Origin: an uncultured Myxococcales bacterium
Lineage (GTDB): Bacteria > Myxococcota_A > UBA9042
Reading direction: 5' to 3'
Assembly (NCBI GenBank): GCA_903924465.1
Contig: CAIYBN010000144.1
Span: 186,001 to 250,000 of the forward strand
Length of the DNA stretch: 64,000 bases
How positions within the stretch are numbered: position 1 is the stretch's first letter; each line of letters starts with the position of its first letter. The notes below the pieces were generated by a model. That model searched no databases and was not told where the DNA came from. It saw nothing but the letters and a program-made list of their open reading frames with translations. Shown one piece after another: positions 42,803 through 55,600 of this stretch. A program made the translations under genes and the position numbers.

Positions 42803-43669
42803 TCAAGGAATAGACTTGATGCAGCGCAGGCCGATGTAGAAGCCGGCGTCGGACGGGGCGTCGTAGCCGCGAAGACTCGCACGCAGGTTGGCAGCGCCGA
42901 AGTCGAAGCCGCCGCCACGAACGACCCGGCCGAAGACCTTGCCGGGACCGACAGGGTCTGTCTGCTCGCCAGACGTGTACAAGTCGAACCAATCTCGGTT
43001 CCATTCCGCGACATTGCCCGCCATGTCATGAAGACCATACGGACTATCGCCGGCCGTCTTGGACCCCACCGCCCACGTTGCGTTCGTGCCGCAGCCGGAG
43101 TTGCTGCCGTCGTACATCACCGCGTAGCTACATATCGCCGGTTGCTCGCCCCACGGATACGTCCGCATCGCCGCCGCGCACCCAGGGTCGCCAGACGTGC
43201 TGCCGTTCTTCTCACAGCTGCCGCGCGCCGCCATCTCCCACTGAGCTTCCGTCGGCAAGTCAAACGCTGCGCCGCGCCACTTGCAGTACTGCTGTGATTG
43301 CGTCCAGTTCACGTAGTTCACCGGGTCGTTCGTCAGCCCCGGATACGTGGCATAGGGCACCGGCTGCACCGAATTCGGCACCGTGCACACGCCCGCATCC
43401 ACGCAGGCCTTGTACTGAGCCACCGTGGTTTCGGTCAGATCCATGTAGTACGCCGACAGCGTCACCTTGTGCTGCGGACTCTCAGCGCTGTTGCAACTCG
43501 TGTCCTTCGTCGCGTTGCAGCCCATCCAGAACGTCCCCGCTGGAATCAGCACCATGCCCGCGGGTGCGACAGTTCCTTGGCCATCGCCGCTGTCCGTCGC
43601 CGAACCGCACGACGTGAACACGACGACTGCCACGCCCAGAAGGAACCCCTGTCCAAGTCCTACACGCAT
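42803..43669 (-). CDS. FGE-sulfatase-domain (SUMF1-like) lipoprotein
   Basis: A 288-residue lipoprotein: MRVGLGQGFLLGVAVVVFTSC with the lipobox Cys at residue 21, then a SUMF1/FGE domain with MVLIPAGTFWMGC, LPTEAQWEMAARG, GLHDMAGNVAEW and RVVRGGGF. The catalytic cysteine pair of true formylglycine-generating enzymes is absent: the matching segment reads NLRASLRGYDAPSDAGFYIG. It is thus more likely a binding or structural protein of the same fold. ATG at 43669, preceded by GGGGTGG. Extra cysteine pairs (CNATKDTSC, CVDAGVC) fit an extracytoplasmic site. It converges on the 22-base array. Confidence 0.82.
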   Translation of the reverse strand: MRVGLGQGFLLGVAVVVFTSCGSATDSGDGQGTVAPAGMVLIPAGTFWMGCNATKDTSCNSAESPQHKVTLSAYYMDLTETTVAQYKACVDAGVCTVPNSVQPVPYATYPGLTNDPVNYVNWTQSQQYCKWRGAAFDLPTEAQWEMAARGSCEKNGSTSGDPGCAAAMRTYPWGEQPAICSYAVMYDGSNSGCGTNATWAVGSKTAGDSPYGLHDMAGNVAEWNRDWFDLYTSGEQTDPVGPGKVFGRVVRGGGFDFGAANLRASLRGYDAPSDAGFYIGLRCIKSIP

Positions 43670-43702
43670 GACCACCCCGCCGCTGCCTGTGCCGATGGGC
43701 GG

Positions 43703-43730
43703 AGGATACCATGGTCTTCGGGCTGGACAA
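43703..43730 (-). promoter_or_regulatory. Predicted promoter of the FGE-like lipoprotein gene
   Basis: Minus strand TTGTCC (43725-43730), 16-base spacer, TATCCT (43703-43708). The leader would be about 27 bases. Confidence 0.45.
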
Positions 43731-43791
43731 ACAGCGTCTGGGCGGAGGCATATCCGGGCGGGATTGCTGCCCCAAGATGACCCGGCCGTTG

Positions 43792-43913
43792 AGGCGATCA
43801 GCAGAAACAAGTTTCTGCTCGCGCCTCCGCTGCTAGCTGGGCTGCGAGTTCGCGGCCTTGCAGGCCGTCTCACCGCAGCTGAAGTGCCCGGGTGGTATTC
43901 CTGCTGATCGCCT
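43792..43913. repeat. MITE-like unit with 13-base inverted ends
   Basis: AGGCGATCAGCAG (43792-43804) and its exact complement CTGCTGATCGCCT (43901-43913) enclose a 122-base segment. Inside the left end is a perfect hairpin, AGCAGAAAC / AA / GTTTCTGCT (43800-43819). There is no coding frame and no clear target duplication. It could be a miniature transposable element or a structured RNA. Confidence 0.5.
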
Positions 43914-43934
43914 GAAACGGCGGGCTAGCATTGC

Positions 43935-44064
43935 CGCGCCCACCTTCGTGGGCGCGAACCGGATGATTCTGTCTCTGTCCTTTCACAACGAAGCGTGAGC
44001 AAAGAGTGCGCGTAAGCGCACACGCCCGCACCGCAGGTGCGAACAAGAGCGACCGGAAGGTCGC
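43935..44064. repeat. Cluster of four perfect hairpins, REP-like
   Basis: Four stem-loops follow one another: 43935-43956 (9-bp stem, CTTC loop), 44006-44021 (6 bp, GTAA loop), 44027-44041 (6 bp, GCA loop) and 44049-44064 (6 bp, GGAA loop). The last two together are the inverted copy of 41933-41970. The 598 bases between 43670 and 44267 carry no gene; from 44065 to 44267 I see nothing but the ribosome site of the next gene. Confidence 0.65.
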
Positions 44065-44267
44065 CACGCCCGCCCCAAGCCGTCCAGGATCGCGCCGCCG
44101 TTCGCCTTTGCAAGCGCCGCGGCAGACGTGAGCGTTCCGAAATCCCCAGCCCTCCTGCCCAAACCGCCCCCCCGCCACCGCGTCGTTTAGATCGACCCCG
44201 CCTCCCGCGCGTCACAACCCCAAGGCGACCACCGCCCACCGGTTCCCCCACACGCGAAGGAGACACC

Positions 44268-46115
44268 ATGAACACCCGCATCCTCTCAGCCCTGACCGCA
44301 AGCCTGCTCACGCTCGGCGCTTGCGACAAGGCGCCCAGCGGCGACGCGCCGAATGCCGCGCCGGCCAAAGCCCAAACCACTGCCACCACCGCCGCAAGCC
44401 CGATGCCGCCCGCCGACCCGCCGCCGCTGGCCGAGGCCGCCAAACCGATGGAGATGCAGGTCGAACAACCCGCCATGGCGCAGGCGGCTCCTGCACCCGA
44501 GCCACCGGCGACGCCCGTGGCCAAGCCGGTGGGCACGGTGGAGAAGGCGGCCCGCAGCCAGCACATGGGACTTGGCAAGTCCGGGATGCTGGCCATTGTC
44601 GGCTACGGCTCTGGTGGCGGCGGCGCGTCCGTCGGCAGCGCGCTGTTCTCCGTTTCGGGCGACATGGCCCGGCCCGCGCCGGTCCGCGAGGAGCGCGAGC
44701 AGTACGGCAAAATCGACGAGAATCCCATCAAGCGCGTCGCGGAAACGCCAGTCTCCACCTTCAGCATCGACGTCGACACCGGCAGCTACGCCAACGTCCG
44801 CCGGCTCATCCGCGAAGGCCGCCGGCCGCCGATGGACGCGGTGCGCGTCGAGGAACTCATCAACTACTTCACCTACGACTACCCCGTCGCGCGCACCAAC
44901 GGCCATCCGTTCGCCGTCAGCACGGAAGTCGCGCCGTGCCCGTGGAACAGCCAGAACCGTCTGGTACGCATCGGCCTGCGCGCCACGGATGTCGACAAGG
45001 CGGAACTGCCGCCCGCCAACCTGGTCTTCCTGGTTGACGTGTCCGGCTCCATGCAGCCCGACGAGCGCCTGCCGCTGCTGAAGAAGTCGCTGAAGCTGCT
45101 GGTCGACCAACTGCGCGCCCAGGACCGCGTGTCGCTGGTGACCTATGCGAGTGGCACGCGCGTGGTGCTGGAGCCGACGAGCGGCGCGGACAAGGCGAAG
45201 ATCCTGAACGCCATCGATGACCTGCAAGCAGGCGGCAGCACGGCGGGCGAAGCGGGCATCCAGCTGGCGTACCGCATGGCGCAGCAGGGCTTCATCCACG
45301 GTGGCATCAACCGCATCCTGCTGGGCACGGACGGCGACTTCAACGTCGGCATCACCAGCTTTGAGGACCTCAAGACGCTCGCCGCGGACAAGCGCAAGAC
45401 CGGCGTGTCGCTGACGACGCTGGGCTTTGGCGTGGGCAACTACAACGAGCACCTGATGGAGCAGCTGGCGGACGCGGGCGACGGCAGCTATGCCTATATC
45501 GACACGCTCAACGAGGGTCACAAAGTGCTGGTCGACCAGATGACGCAAACGCTGGCGGTGGTGGCCAAGGACGTGAAGATCCAGGTCGAGTTCAACCCGG
45601 CGGCGGTCAGCGAATACCGGCAGATTGGCTACGAGAACCGCGCGCTCAAGCGCGAGGACTTCAACAATGACAAGGTCGACGCCGGCGACGTGGGCGCGGG
45701 CACCGTGGTGACGGCGCTGTACGAAATCACGCCGATTGGCCAGTCCGGCAGCGTGGATCCGCTGCGGTATGCACCTCAGCCGACCGATGCCGCGCCGCGT
45801 GGTGATACCAGCGAGCTCGCGTTTCTGCGGGTGCGCTACAAGGCGCCGGAGGGTGGATCGTCCAAGCTGCTGGAAGTGCCGATCCGCCAGCCGAGTGACA
45901 AGGCGCAGCTCAAGGAAGTGAGCCAGGACATGCGCTTCGCTGAAGCGGTCGCGGCGTTCGGGCAACTGCTGCGCGGCGGCAAGTATCTGGGCGCGTTCGG
46001 CTGGGATCAGATGCTGGCGCTCGCGGCGAGCAGTCAGGGCCAGGACCCGTTTGGCTACCGCGGTGAGTTCGTGCAAATCGCCCGGCTGGCGCGGTCGCTG
46101 CGGGTGGGTGAGTAG
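44268..46115 (+). CDS. YfbK-type VWA lipoprotein
   Basis: A 615-residue lipoprotein: MNTRILSALTASLLTLGAC with lipobox Cys19, a Pro/Ala-rich linker to ~residue 130, a YfbK N-terminal segment (PVSTFSIDVDTGSYANVRR), a von Willebrand A domain with an intact metal site (LVDVSGSM near residue 260, GGSTAG, GTDGDFN), and a C-terminal DUF3520-like domain ending with SLRVGE. YfbK-family proteins are widespread and of unclear function, often near sigma factor or protease genes. ATG at 44268 with AAGGAGAC, a strong ribosome site. It converges on the MFS gene with only three bases between. Confidence 0.9.
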   Translation: MNTRILSALTASLLTLGACDKAPSGDAPNAAPAKAQTTATTAASPMPPADPPPLAEAAKPMEMQVEQPAMAQAAPAPEPPATPVAKPVGTVEKAARSQHMGLGKSGMLAIVGYGSGGGGASVGSALFSVSGDMARPAPVREEREQYGKIDENPIKRVAETPVSTFSIDVDTGSYANVRRLIREGRRPPMDAVRVEELINYFTYDYPVARTNGHPFAVSTEVAPCPWNSQNRLVRIGLRATDVDKAELPPANLVFLVDVSGSMQPDERLPLLKKSLKLLVDQLRAQDRVSLVTYASGTRVVLEPTSGADKAKILNAIDDLQAGGSTAGEAGIQLAYRMAQQGFIHGGINRILLGTDGDFNVGITSFEDLKTLAADKRKTGVSLTTLGFGVGNYNEHLMEQLADAGDGSYAYIDTLNEGHKVLVDQMTQTLAVVAKDVKIQVEFNPAAVSEYRQIGYENRALKREDFNNDKVDAGDVGAGTVVTALYEITPIGQSGSVDPLRYAPQPTDAAPRGDTSELAFLRVRYKAPEGGSSKLLEVPIRQPSDKAQLKEVSQDMRFAEAVAAFGQLLRGGKYLGAFGWDQMLALAASSQGQDPFGYRGEFVQIARLARSLRVGE

Positions 46116-46118
46116 ACG

Positions 46119-47393
46119 TCACGCGGGTTCCGGCCCGGCGTAACGCAGGCTGATGCGCATCGCCACCAGCGAGAGCGCGCTGCCACCGGCGGCCAGGAGC
46201 AGGATGATTTCGGCCGTGGACAGCTCGCCGCCGAACAGACCCTGCGGCAACTGCTGGTGCAACAGCAGGATCATCAGCGAACCGACGATGTAGCCGACCG
46301 AGTACATGCTGCCTTCCACCAGCGCCGCCACGCGCCCGCGCAGGTGCGCCGGAGTCCGCACGAGATACGCGCTCACCGCCGGACTCTCCACCGCGCCCGC
46401 CACGACGAGGAAGACACTCACACAGACCGCGACCACTTCGCCTGGCCACATCGCGACAATTCCCAGCGCCATCAGCAGGGAAATCGGCGTCACGATGAAC
46501 ACACGCTGAAAGCCGAGACGGCGCACCAGGTACGCGGGCAGCACCGATCCAGCCGTCGCGGCGACCGCGCAAATCAGCAGGCGGTATTCGCCGTACGGCG
46601 CCTGCAAATCCGCCATTTCCGTCGCCGTGCCGGACATCGTCTGGATGATGTGGTGGGCGACCGCCGTCTCCGCGATGCCGTTGGTCAGCAGCAGCAGCGA
46701 CACGCCGCGCAGCAGCGGCGAGTGCAGCAGGTAGCGAAGCGGTGAATCGGTGTGATGCAGCGGCTCGGACGGATCGTCCGGCGTGGGATCCGGATCCGCG
46801 AGCGTCACGTGGCGCAGCGCCCGCACCCGGCGCAGCGCGACCGCGGCGAGCAACAGGCAGATGCCCCCGACCGCCATCAGCGGATCCGGCGCGACGTGGG
46901 CAATGCCCGCCCAGGTGGCAAAAGCGCCGCCGATGAAGGAGCCGGCATAGCTGATGGAATTGATCGGACCAAACCAGGTGATGGCTTCCTCGTCCGACAT
47001 CATGTCGCGGGCCAGGGCCCAGACGGTCAGCGGCACCAGGCGACTTTCCACGCTGTTGATGGAGTACAGCACGCCATAGGACGTAGCGGGCGACACGCCG
47101 GATAGGCGCATGACCCACGTGGCGATGTAGCTCATGCCAAAGACGGCCAGCAGACCGATGGCCAAGCGGCGACGCGGCGACCGGTCGATGATGAGGCCGA
47201 GGCCCAGCGCGCAGACGACGGCGATGATGGCGTCCAGAACCCAGAGACCCAGCAGCGGATCAACGCCGGCATCCGCGACCACGCCGCTGGTGCCGATGAT
47301 GCCGGCGACTTCCTGCATCAAGGCAGAACAGGTCAGCACGGCCGCGATGGCGATGGCACGCCGCCGCACGCTGGGAATCGCCTTGGGTGTCAC
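46119..47393 (-). CDS. MFS transporter
   Basis: A 424-residue membrane protein with about twelve hydrophobic helices and a central hydrophilic loop rich in Asp and Pro ([12 protein letters not shown]). The segment [14 protein letters not shown] after helix 2 matches the MFS loop motif. No substrate can be inferred; family relatives include drug and enterobactin exporters. The start is GTG at 47393, preceded by TAGGA. It converges with the VWA gene and stands 161 bases downstream of rpoD on the same strand, so separate transcription is likely. Confidence 0.82.
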   Translation of the reverse strand: MTPKAIPSVRRRAIAIAAVLTCSALMQEVAGIIGTSGVVADAGVDPLLGLWVLDAIIAVVCALGLGLIIDRSPRRRLAIGLLAVFGMSYIATWVMRLSGVSPATSYGVLYSINSVESRLVPLTVWALARDMMSDEEAITWFGPINSISYAGSFIGGAFATWAGIAHVAPDPLMAVGGICLLLAAVALRRVRALRHVTLADPDPTPDDPSEPLHHTDSPLRYLLHSPLLRGVSLLLLTNGIAETAVAHHIIQTMSGTATEMADLQAPYGEYRLLICAVAATAGSVLPAYLVRRLGFQRVFIVTPISLLMALGIVAMWPGEVVAVCVSVFLVVAGAVESPAVSAYLVRTPAHLRGRVAALVEGSMYSVGYIVGSLMILLLHQQLPQGLFGGELSTAEIILLLAAGGSALSLVAMRISLRYAGPEPA

Positions 47394-47554
47394 GGCGTCC
47401 TACCCACCGCGAACCGTCCGCGCATATGTCTCTGCGCCGGCGGGGTTCCTGAAAATCGACAGGCCGTCATGGCATCCTTGGGCACGACCAAACCGGCCCA
47501 TTGCGAGGGGAAGAGTGCGGTCACAAAACGGTTGGGTCAAGTTGCGGTCGGGCT

Positions 47555-50278
<2,724 letters not shown>

Positions 50279-50324
50279 AAAAACCCCTGATGCTTGCGAT
50301 GGCCGTGCCAAAAACCAGAATCGA

Positions 50325-52250
50325 CTAGAAACCCGATGCCGCCGCGACTGCCTGTCGCGCGCCTGCTTTGGCAAATTCCTGTAACCGTCTCATGATGTCG
50401 CTCAACTGCGTGGACAGTTCCGCGAGCCGCTCCGGGGTCACATCCCGGACTTTCATTTGCGCCGTGACCTGCTCGCGCTCCTGCTTGAGCGCGCGTTCCT
50501 GCAGCCGCCACGTCACCTGGACCAGCCAGCCCTGGGCCTGATCCGGTTTGCACAACGGTGCTTCCACCAGCAAGCGCAGGATCAAGCGGCGGGCACGGCC
50601 ATCGGGCAGCGCCTGCGCCCAACCGCTGAGCGTGTCCGCATCGACTTCCTGCTCGCGCGCCACCGCGCAGAGATCGCGCAGCGCCAGGCGAATTCCCGCG
50701 TGCTCCAGCAAATCCAGCGCGCCGTACTGCGCGGCTTGGGCGCACAGCGACGGAAACCACACCAGCACCGCGCACAAATCCTGTTCCAGCTTGCCCACTT
50801 CCGGCTCGCCGAAGGTCGGATCTGGCCGCAGCTGCTGCGGCTCCAGCTTGGGCGTCGTCGGCGCCAGACGCTGCAGGTAGCGGTCAAATGTCGCCCGGTG
50901 CGGCTCGATCGCGCCCTTGGTCAGCTGCGACTGCAGGTAGTTGCGCGCCATGTCGCGGCTGATGCCATCCTGGATCGCCGTCAGCAGCGGTCCAGCCCTT
51001 TGCAGAATCACAGAATTGGCCTGCAGCGAGTGGTCCGACTCCGCGACCAGCGCGTCGATGAACCCGTCAATCAGCGGCGGTGCTTTGTCCAGCAACGTGC
51101 GAAAGGCGTCCTGGCCAAACTTGCGGACAAAGCTGTCGGGATCTTCGCCCTGCGGCAGCACGACGTAGCTGCCTTCCAGCCCGGCCGCGACCACGACCGG
51201 CACGGCCTTCATCGCTGCCTTGCGGCCCGCATTGTCGCCGTCGAAAACCAGCGCGACGCGATCGGCAAATCGCTTGATTTCCTTGGCCTGCGCGTCGGTC
51301 AGCGCGGTGCCCATCGCGCACACGGCGTTGTCAAACCCGGCTTGCGCCAACGTGATGACGTCCAGATTGCCTTCCACCACGATCGCAGTCTTGGTGCGGC
51401 GAATCGCTTCGCGGGCTTGCCAAAGACCAAACACGCAGTCGCCTTTTTTGTAGAAGTGCTTGAAACGACTGTGTTCTTCCTCGCCATCCAAGGTGATTTC
51501 GCTGGAGTTGATGTACTTCGCGACTTCCTTGTCGCCTGTCAAATCGCGGCCGCCAAAGCCGACCAGATCGCCCGCGGCGGTGTAAATCGGAAACATCAGG
51601 CGGTCGCGAAAGCGATCGTAAGTGCCACCTTTGTCGCCGATTTTGGCCAAGCCGATGGCGATGATGTCGTCGCGGCTGAAGCCCTGGCGCGTCAGGTGAT
51701 CCAGCAGATCGGTCCAACCGATGCCTGAGGCGCCGAGGCCAAAGCGCTCGATGGTGGCCGCTGTCAAACCGCGACTTTCAGCGTACGCGTGCGCCTTGCG
51801 TCCCTCGGGCAGCTGCAACCGACCGCGAAACCACGCCTGCGCAGCCCGGTCCAGCTCCAACATCCGCCCCCGCGCCGACTTGGCTTCCGCCCGCCGCGCG
51901 CTATCTTCCGGCCGGTCCGCGACGCGTTCCAGCGTGATGCCGACGCGTTCCGCCAGCATCTCGACCGCTTCGATAAAGTTCAGACCGCGGGTCTCCTGGA
52001 CGAACCGGATCACGTCACCGCCGGCGCCACAGCCATAGCAATGGTAGAGCTTCAGACCCGGATTCACATGAAAACTCGGGGTTTTCTCAGCATGGAACGG
52101 GCAGCAGCCCTTGAAGCTCGCGCCCGCCTTCTTGAGTTCCACGACCTCGCGCACGACCGCGAGCATGTCCGTCTGCGCAACGACGCCGCGGATCGCCGGC
52201 ATGGGAATCCGTCCGTGATCGCTCCTGCGTCCGTGATCCGTGCCGTGCAT
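50325..52250 (-). CDS. dnaG: DNA primase
   Basis: A 641-residue replication primase. The N-terminal CHC2 zinc ribbon is CCPFH...YHCYGCG (about residues 48-74), followed by the primase core and Toprim domain with [13 protein letters not shown] (catalytic Glu) and [12 protein letters not shown] (acidic DxD-like site), and a helical C-terminal domain for DnaB binding. Length fits. The ATG at 52250 has GAGGATAGG upstream; a second ATG at 52202 would start closer to the usual primase N-terminus ([12 protein letters not shown]) but lacks a ribosome site. A strong promoter lies at 52410-52437, giving a leader of ~150 bases. Confidence 0.95.
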   Translation of the reverse strand: MHGTDHGRRSDHGRIPMPAIRGVVAQTDMLAVVREVVELKKAGASFKGCCPFHAEKTPSFHVNPGLKLYHCYGCGAGGDVIRFVQETRGLNFIEAVEMLAERVGITLERVADRPEDSARRAEAKSARGRMLELDRAAQAWFRGRLQLPEGRKAHAYAESRGLTAATIERFGLGASGIGWTDLLDHLTRQGFSRDDIIAIGLAKIGDKGGTYDRFRDRLMFPIYTAAGDLVGFGGRDLTGDKEVAKYINSSEITLDGEEEHSRFKHFYKKGDCVFGLWQAREAIRRTKTAIVVEGNLDVITLAQAGFDNAVCAMGTALTDAQAKEIKRFADRVALVFDGDNAGRKAAMKAVPVVVAAGLEGSYVVLPQGEDPDSFVRKFGQDAFRTLLDKAPPLIDGFIDALVAESDHSLQANSVILQRAGPLLTAIQDGISRDMARNYLQSQLTKGAIEPHRATFDRYLQRLAPTTPKLEPQQLRPDPTFGEPEVGKLEQDLCAVLVWFPSLCAQAAQYGALDLLEHAGIRLALRDLCAVAREQEVDADTLSGWAQALPDGRARRLILRLLVEAPLCKPDQAQGWLVQVTWRLQERALKQEREQVTAQMKVRDVTPERLAELSTQLSDIMRRLQEFAKAGARQAVAAASGF

Positions 52251-52409
52251 GCGGGCCTATCCTCACGAAAACAAAGCAGAAGAGCCGGGTGGCGCAGGCG
52301 TCATGTCGGGGCGCGGGCGTCGCAGAGCTGTCGAAACGTGATCACCCGGAGCCGCACTCGCTGCCGCTTTGGGATCGCTGGCGGGCATGGCCGGGCCAGC
52401 GAACGCTCC

Positions 52410-52437
52410 ATTTTAGGCGCATGGCGCTGTTTGTCAA
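52410..52437 (-). promoter_or_regulatory. Predicted promoter of the dnaG-rpoD operon
   Basis: Minus strand TTGACA (52432-52437), 16-base spacer, TAAAAT (52410-52415): the strongest sigma-70 match in the window. Two more TTGACA boxes, on the same strand, lie upstream at 52501-52506 and 52523-52528. Confidence 0.65.
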
Positions 52438-52555
52438 GCGTCTGGCCCGGCGTCCCATGGAGCCAAAATCAGTGATTGCAAGCGGTTGCGCGTTTTGTCT
52501 TGTCAAGGGGTTTGGTTAAGTTTGTCAAGTGTCGCGATCCGGGATCAGGGCGCGT

Positions 52556-52583
52556 TTGCCACCCCCAGCAGCCATGCTAGACT
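52556..52583 (+). promoter_or_regulatory. Predicted promoter of the 52624 gene
   Basis: TTGCCA (52556-52561), 16-base spacer, TAGACT (52578-52583). Transcription would begin near 52590, 34 bases before the GTG start. The 373-base region 52251-52623 carries no gene, only the two divergent promoters and short repeats. Confidence 0.55.
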
Positions 52584-52623
52584 TCAGCCCCTTTTGCGCG
52601 CCCCGCGCCAGAATGAGCCAACC

Positions 52624-55600
52624 GTGTCCGACCACATGCTTTCTTCCCAAGCGGCCGCGGCCGATCGTCACTGGTGGTGGCTGACGCCGCTCCTCCTCGC
52701 AGCGCTGCTCTTGCCGGGTCTCGGCTCGGCCGGACTGCTCGATCCATGGGAAATGGACCGAGCCGCTGTGGCGCGCAAAATGGCCGCCGCGCCGACGGTG
52801 CTGGTGGTCGAACCCGGCGCTGGGCGCTTGCTGGAAGCGATCAGCAAGCAAGGCTCTGGCCGCTACGCGCTGGCCCATCCATTTGACCAAAAAGACGCTT
52901 CCGCCACCACGGCGCTGCAACTGGCGGTCTCGCGCGCCGGTCGGCAAGTGGCGCATGCGGTCGTCGTCGATCTCGACGCGCTGACGTCCGGCGCGGATGA
53001 CAAGCAGCTGAAGTCGGTCGCCGGTCAATTGGCGACGATCGAGGCGCAGAACCGCAGCACGGCGGTGGTTCTCGTGTCGAACGGTCGGGATCTCGATCGC
53101 GTCCGCTGGCCCTTGGCGCTCGCGCGGGCTCACCAACTGGCGGAGACCCTACGGGCTTCAGTGCTGCACAGCCTTTTTGAGCCCGAGTCGCAGGAAATTC
53201 TGCTCGCGCCGCTGTTCCTGATGACGTTGGACATCGTGGCGCCGGACCACGTGCGAGCGGCCCTGGACACGCGGTGTCCTTCGCCGTTGACGATGCCGGC
53301 GTTCAAGCAGGATTCGGTCTCGGTGCCGGCGCCGTGGCTGGATTCCTTTCTCGCGGCGCTGGCGGTCAAGACCTTTGGCGTCAACGAGTTTGCCGTGCGA
53401 TTGCCAGCCGCGCTGCTCGCGATTCTGGTCGGTTGGGCGCTGGTGCTGACGCTGCGGCGCCTGTGGCGGCCGCGCACCGGTTGGCTCGTGCTGGCGGTCT
53501 ACGCGACGCTGCCGATGACCTGGGGTCTGGCGCGCACGCTGACGCTGCAAGCCACCGAATCCGCGGGTTTGGCCCTCTTTGCCGTGGCGTTGGCGTTGGG
53601 TGCACAACGCGTTGCGCGGTTGTGGCCGCTGCTGGCGCTCGCGGGACTGGCGCTGCTCGCGGGCGGCGCGGGCATGGGCGGGCTCGCAACCGCGTGCGTG
53701 GTCGCGATCGGTGCGGTGCTGGCCACCGGTCAGCTGCGCGGGCCGCTGGGTCTGGGGGCGCTGATGGCCCTTGTGGCGACCGCCTTGCTCGCGGCGCTGG
53801 TCTACGGCGGCGATCCGGAAAGTCTCCTCTTGCGCAGTTTCCGTCTGACTTCTTGGCCGTTCGGCGGCGGGCCGGATCAGGTCCACCGCGATTTCGCCTG
53901 GGTCATTGGCCAGGTCGGCTTTGGCCTGTATCCGTGGAGCGCGATCGTCGTGCTGGGCGCCGGCAAGTTGCTGATGGACGATGAAGGTGGCGCCGATCGT
54001 CAACGCGCTCGGGCCGTGCTGTTGATCGCTTTGGTCGCCAGCCTCGTGGTCAACGCCGTGCTGATCGGCAAGTTTGGCCATTTTGTCGCGCCCGCCGGAC
54101 CGTTGGCCGCGGTGGCTGCTGCCGTCCTGCTGGATGCGCTGCTTGCTGGCGAAGTGGCTGGTCGAACCGTGGCGGTCTTCGCCGTGCTGGCGACGCTCTT
54201 GCTGCACCGGGAAATCGGCAAAGGTGCAGAGGCGGTGGTGCGCTTCATCGTCTTCGATCCGCCGTTTTCAAATGGCACAGGCAATCACCCGTGGCCGGCC
54301 GAGTTGGACATGCCACGCGCGTTGCGCGCCGTGGCCCTGCTTGCGGTCATGGCTTTCGCGCTCGGTGCCGCGCGGCCGGCCGAGATGATTCGCCAGGCGG
54401 TCCAGAAGATGCGGACTCCGACGGGCGCTTCGTGGGCTTTCGCCGTCATCGGCATCTTGTGGGCGCTGGACGGCATCATTTCGCTGGGCACCAAGCTGGA
54501 CGTGATGCTGAAGACGCTCGCGACGACGTGGAACTACCCGTACGACCGGATTTGGGTGACGGTTCTTGGCATCCGCCCGGAAATCATCGCGGGTGCCGTG
54601 CTGTTCTTTGCGCTGTTGCTCTACGCCATCCTGACCACGGTCGGCGCGCGTGCACTGAACCGCGTGACGTCGCTGCCGCTGCGTCTGTCCCGGCCGTTCG
54701 CGGCGCCCGCGCTGTCGCTGTCGCTGGCCGCGGTCGGCGCGATGGCTGTGCTGTTCGGCGGCCTGGCGCGGCTGATGGAGGTGCGCCATGTCAGCGCAGG
54801 TTTTGCCCTCGCGGTGGGCGCGCAGTCGCTGGCGTTCCTGATGCCGCTGTTGGGCCTCATCAAAGGCATCGTGCTGCGCGCACTGGTCAAGCCGGACGGA
54901 TTCCTCGATCCCGATCGCGAAGACGACATGCTCCAGCCTTTGGCGGCTGGGCTCAAGCGCGCTCCGCTGCTGATCTTCGGCTTCCTCGCGTTGTGGACGC
55001 TGGCTGGTTTGGGGATCGGCGCCGCGCAAGAGTCTGGCACATGGAACTGGCCGTACTTGCTGGGTATGTGGCTGCTGGCGATCGCCACGCTGTTGACGGT
55101 CCTCGGCACCGCGCAGGAACGCCCGCGCGGCTACGGCTTTCCGCTGGCAACCATCGGTGTGACCGTGTTCTTCACCGTCATGGGTCCGATGGGCGCCCGG
55201 TATCTCAGCGAAACCGTGCAGGCAGCGGTCAAAGGTCAGGAAAGCGCGGCGTTGCGCGAGGGCATCAAGTATCTGGCCCACGTGCTCGCGACTGCACCGG
55301 ACACGGGTGGATTGGTCGTGCTGGCGATCCTCGTGCTGGTCAATCGTCTGGCGGCGCGCAAGCCCGTGGCGGGTCGGCTGGTCGGTTGGGCCCTGACCGG
55401 CGTGGAGAAGTTGGAACAGCCGCGGGTGGCGATGCTCGTGCTGGTGCTCGCGGGGACGGTGTTCACGGCGGGCTATAGCTGGTCGCTGCTGCCGGGCCTT
55501 TCCGTACACTATTCGCAGAAGCACCTGTTGAATCGCATCGCCGAAGCGGAAGGCCAGACGCGGGATCCAGTGGGCTCGCCGCGCACGTTCACCCACGGTT

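Noticed and set aside
43670-44267. tRNA or other known structured RNA gene
   Set aside because: Several hairpins are present but no cloverleaf, CCA end or T-loop sequence. I could not match a known RNA.
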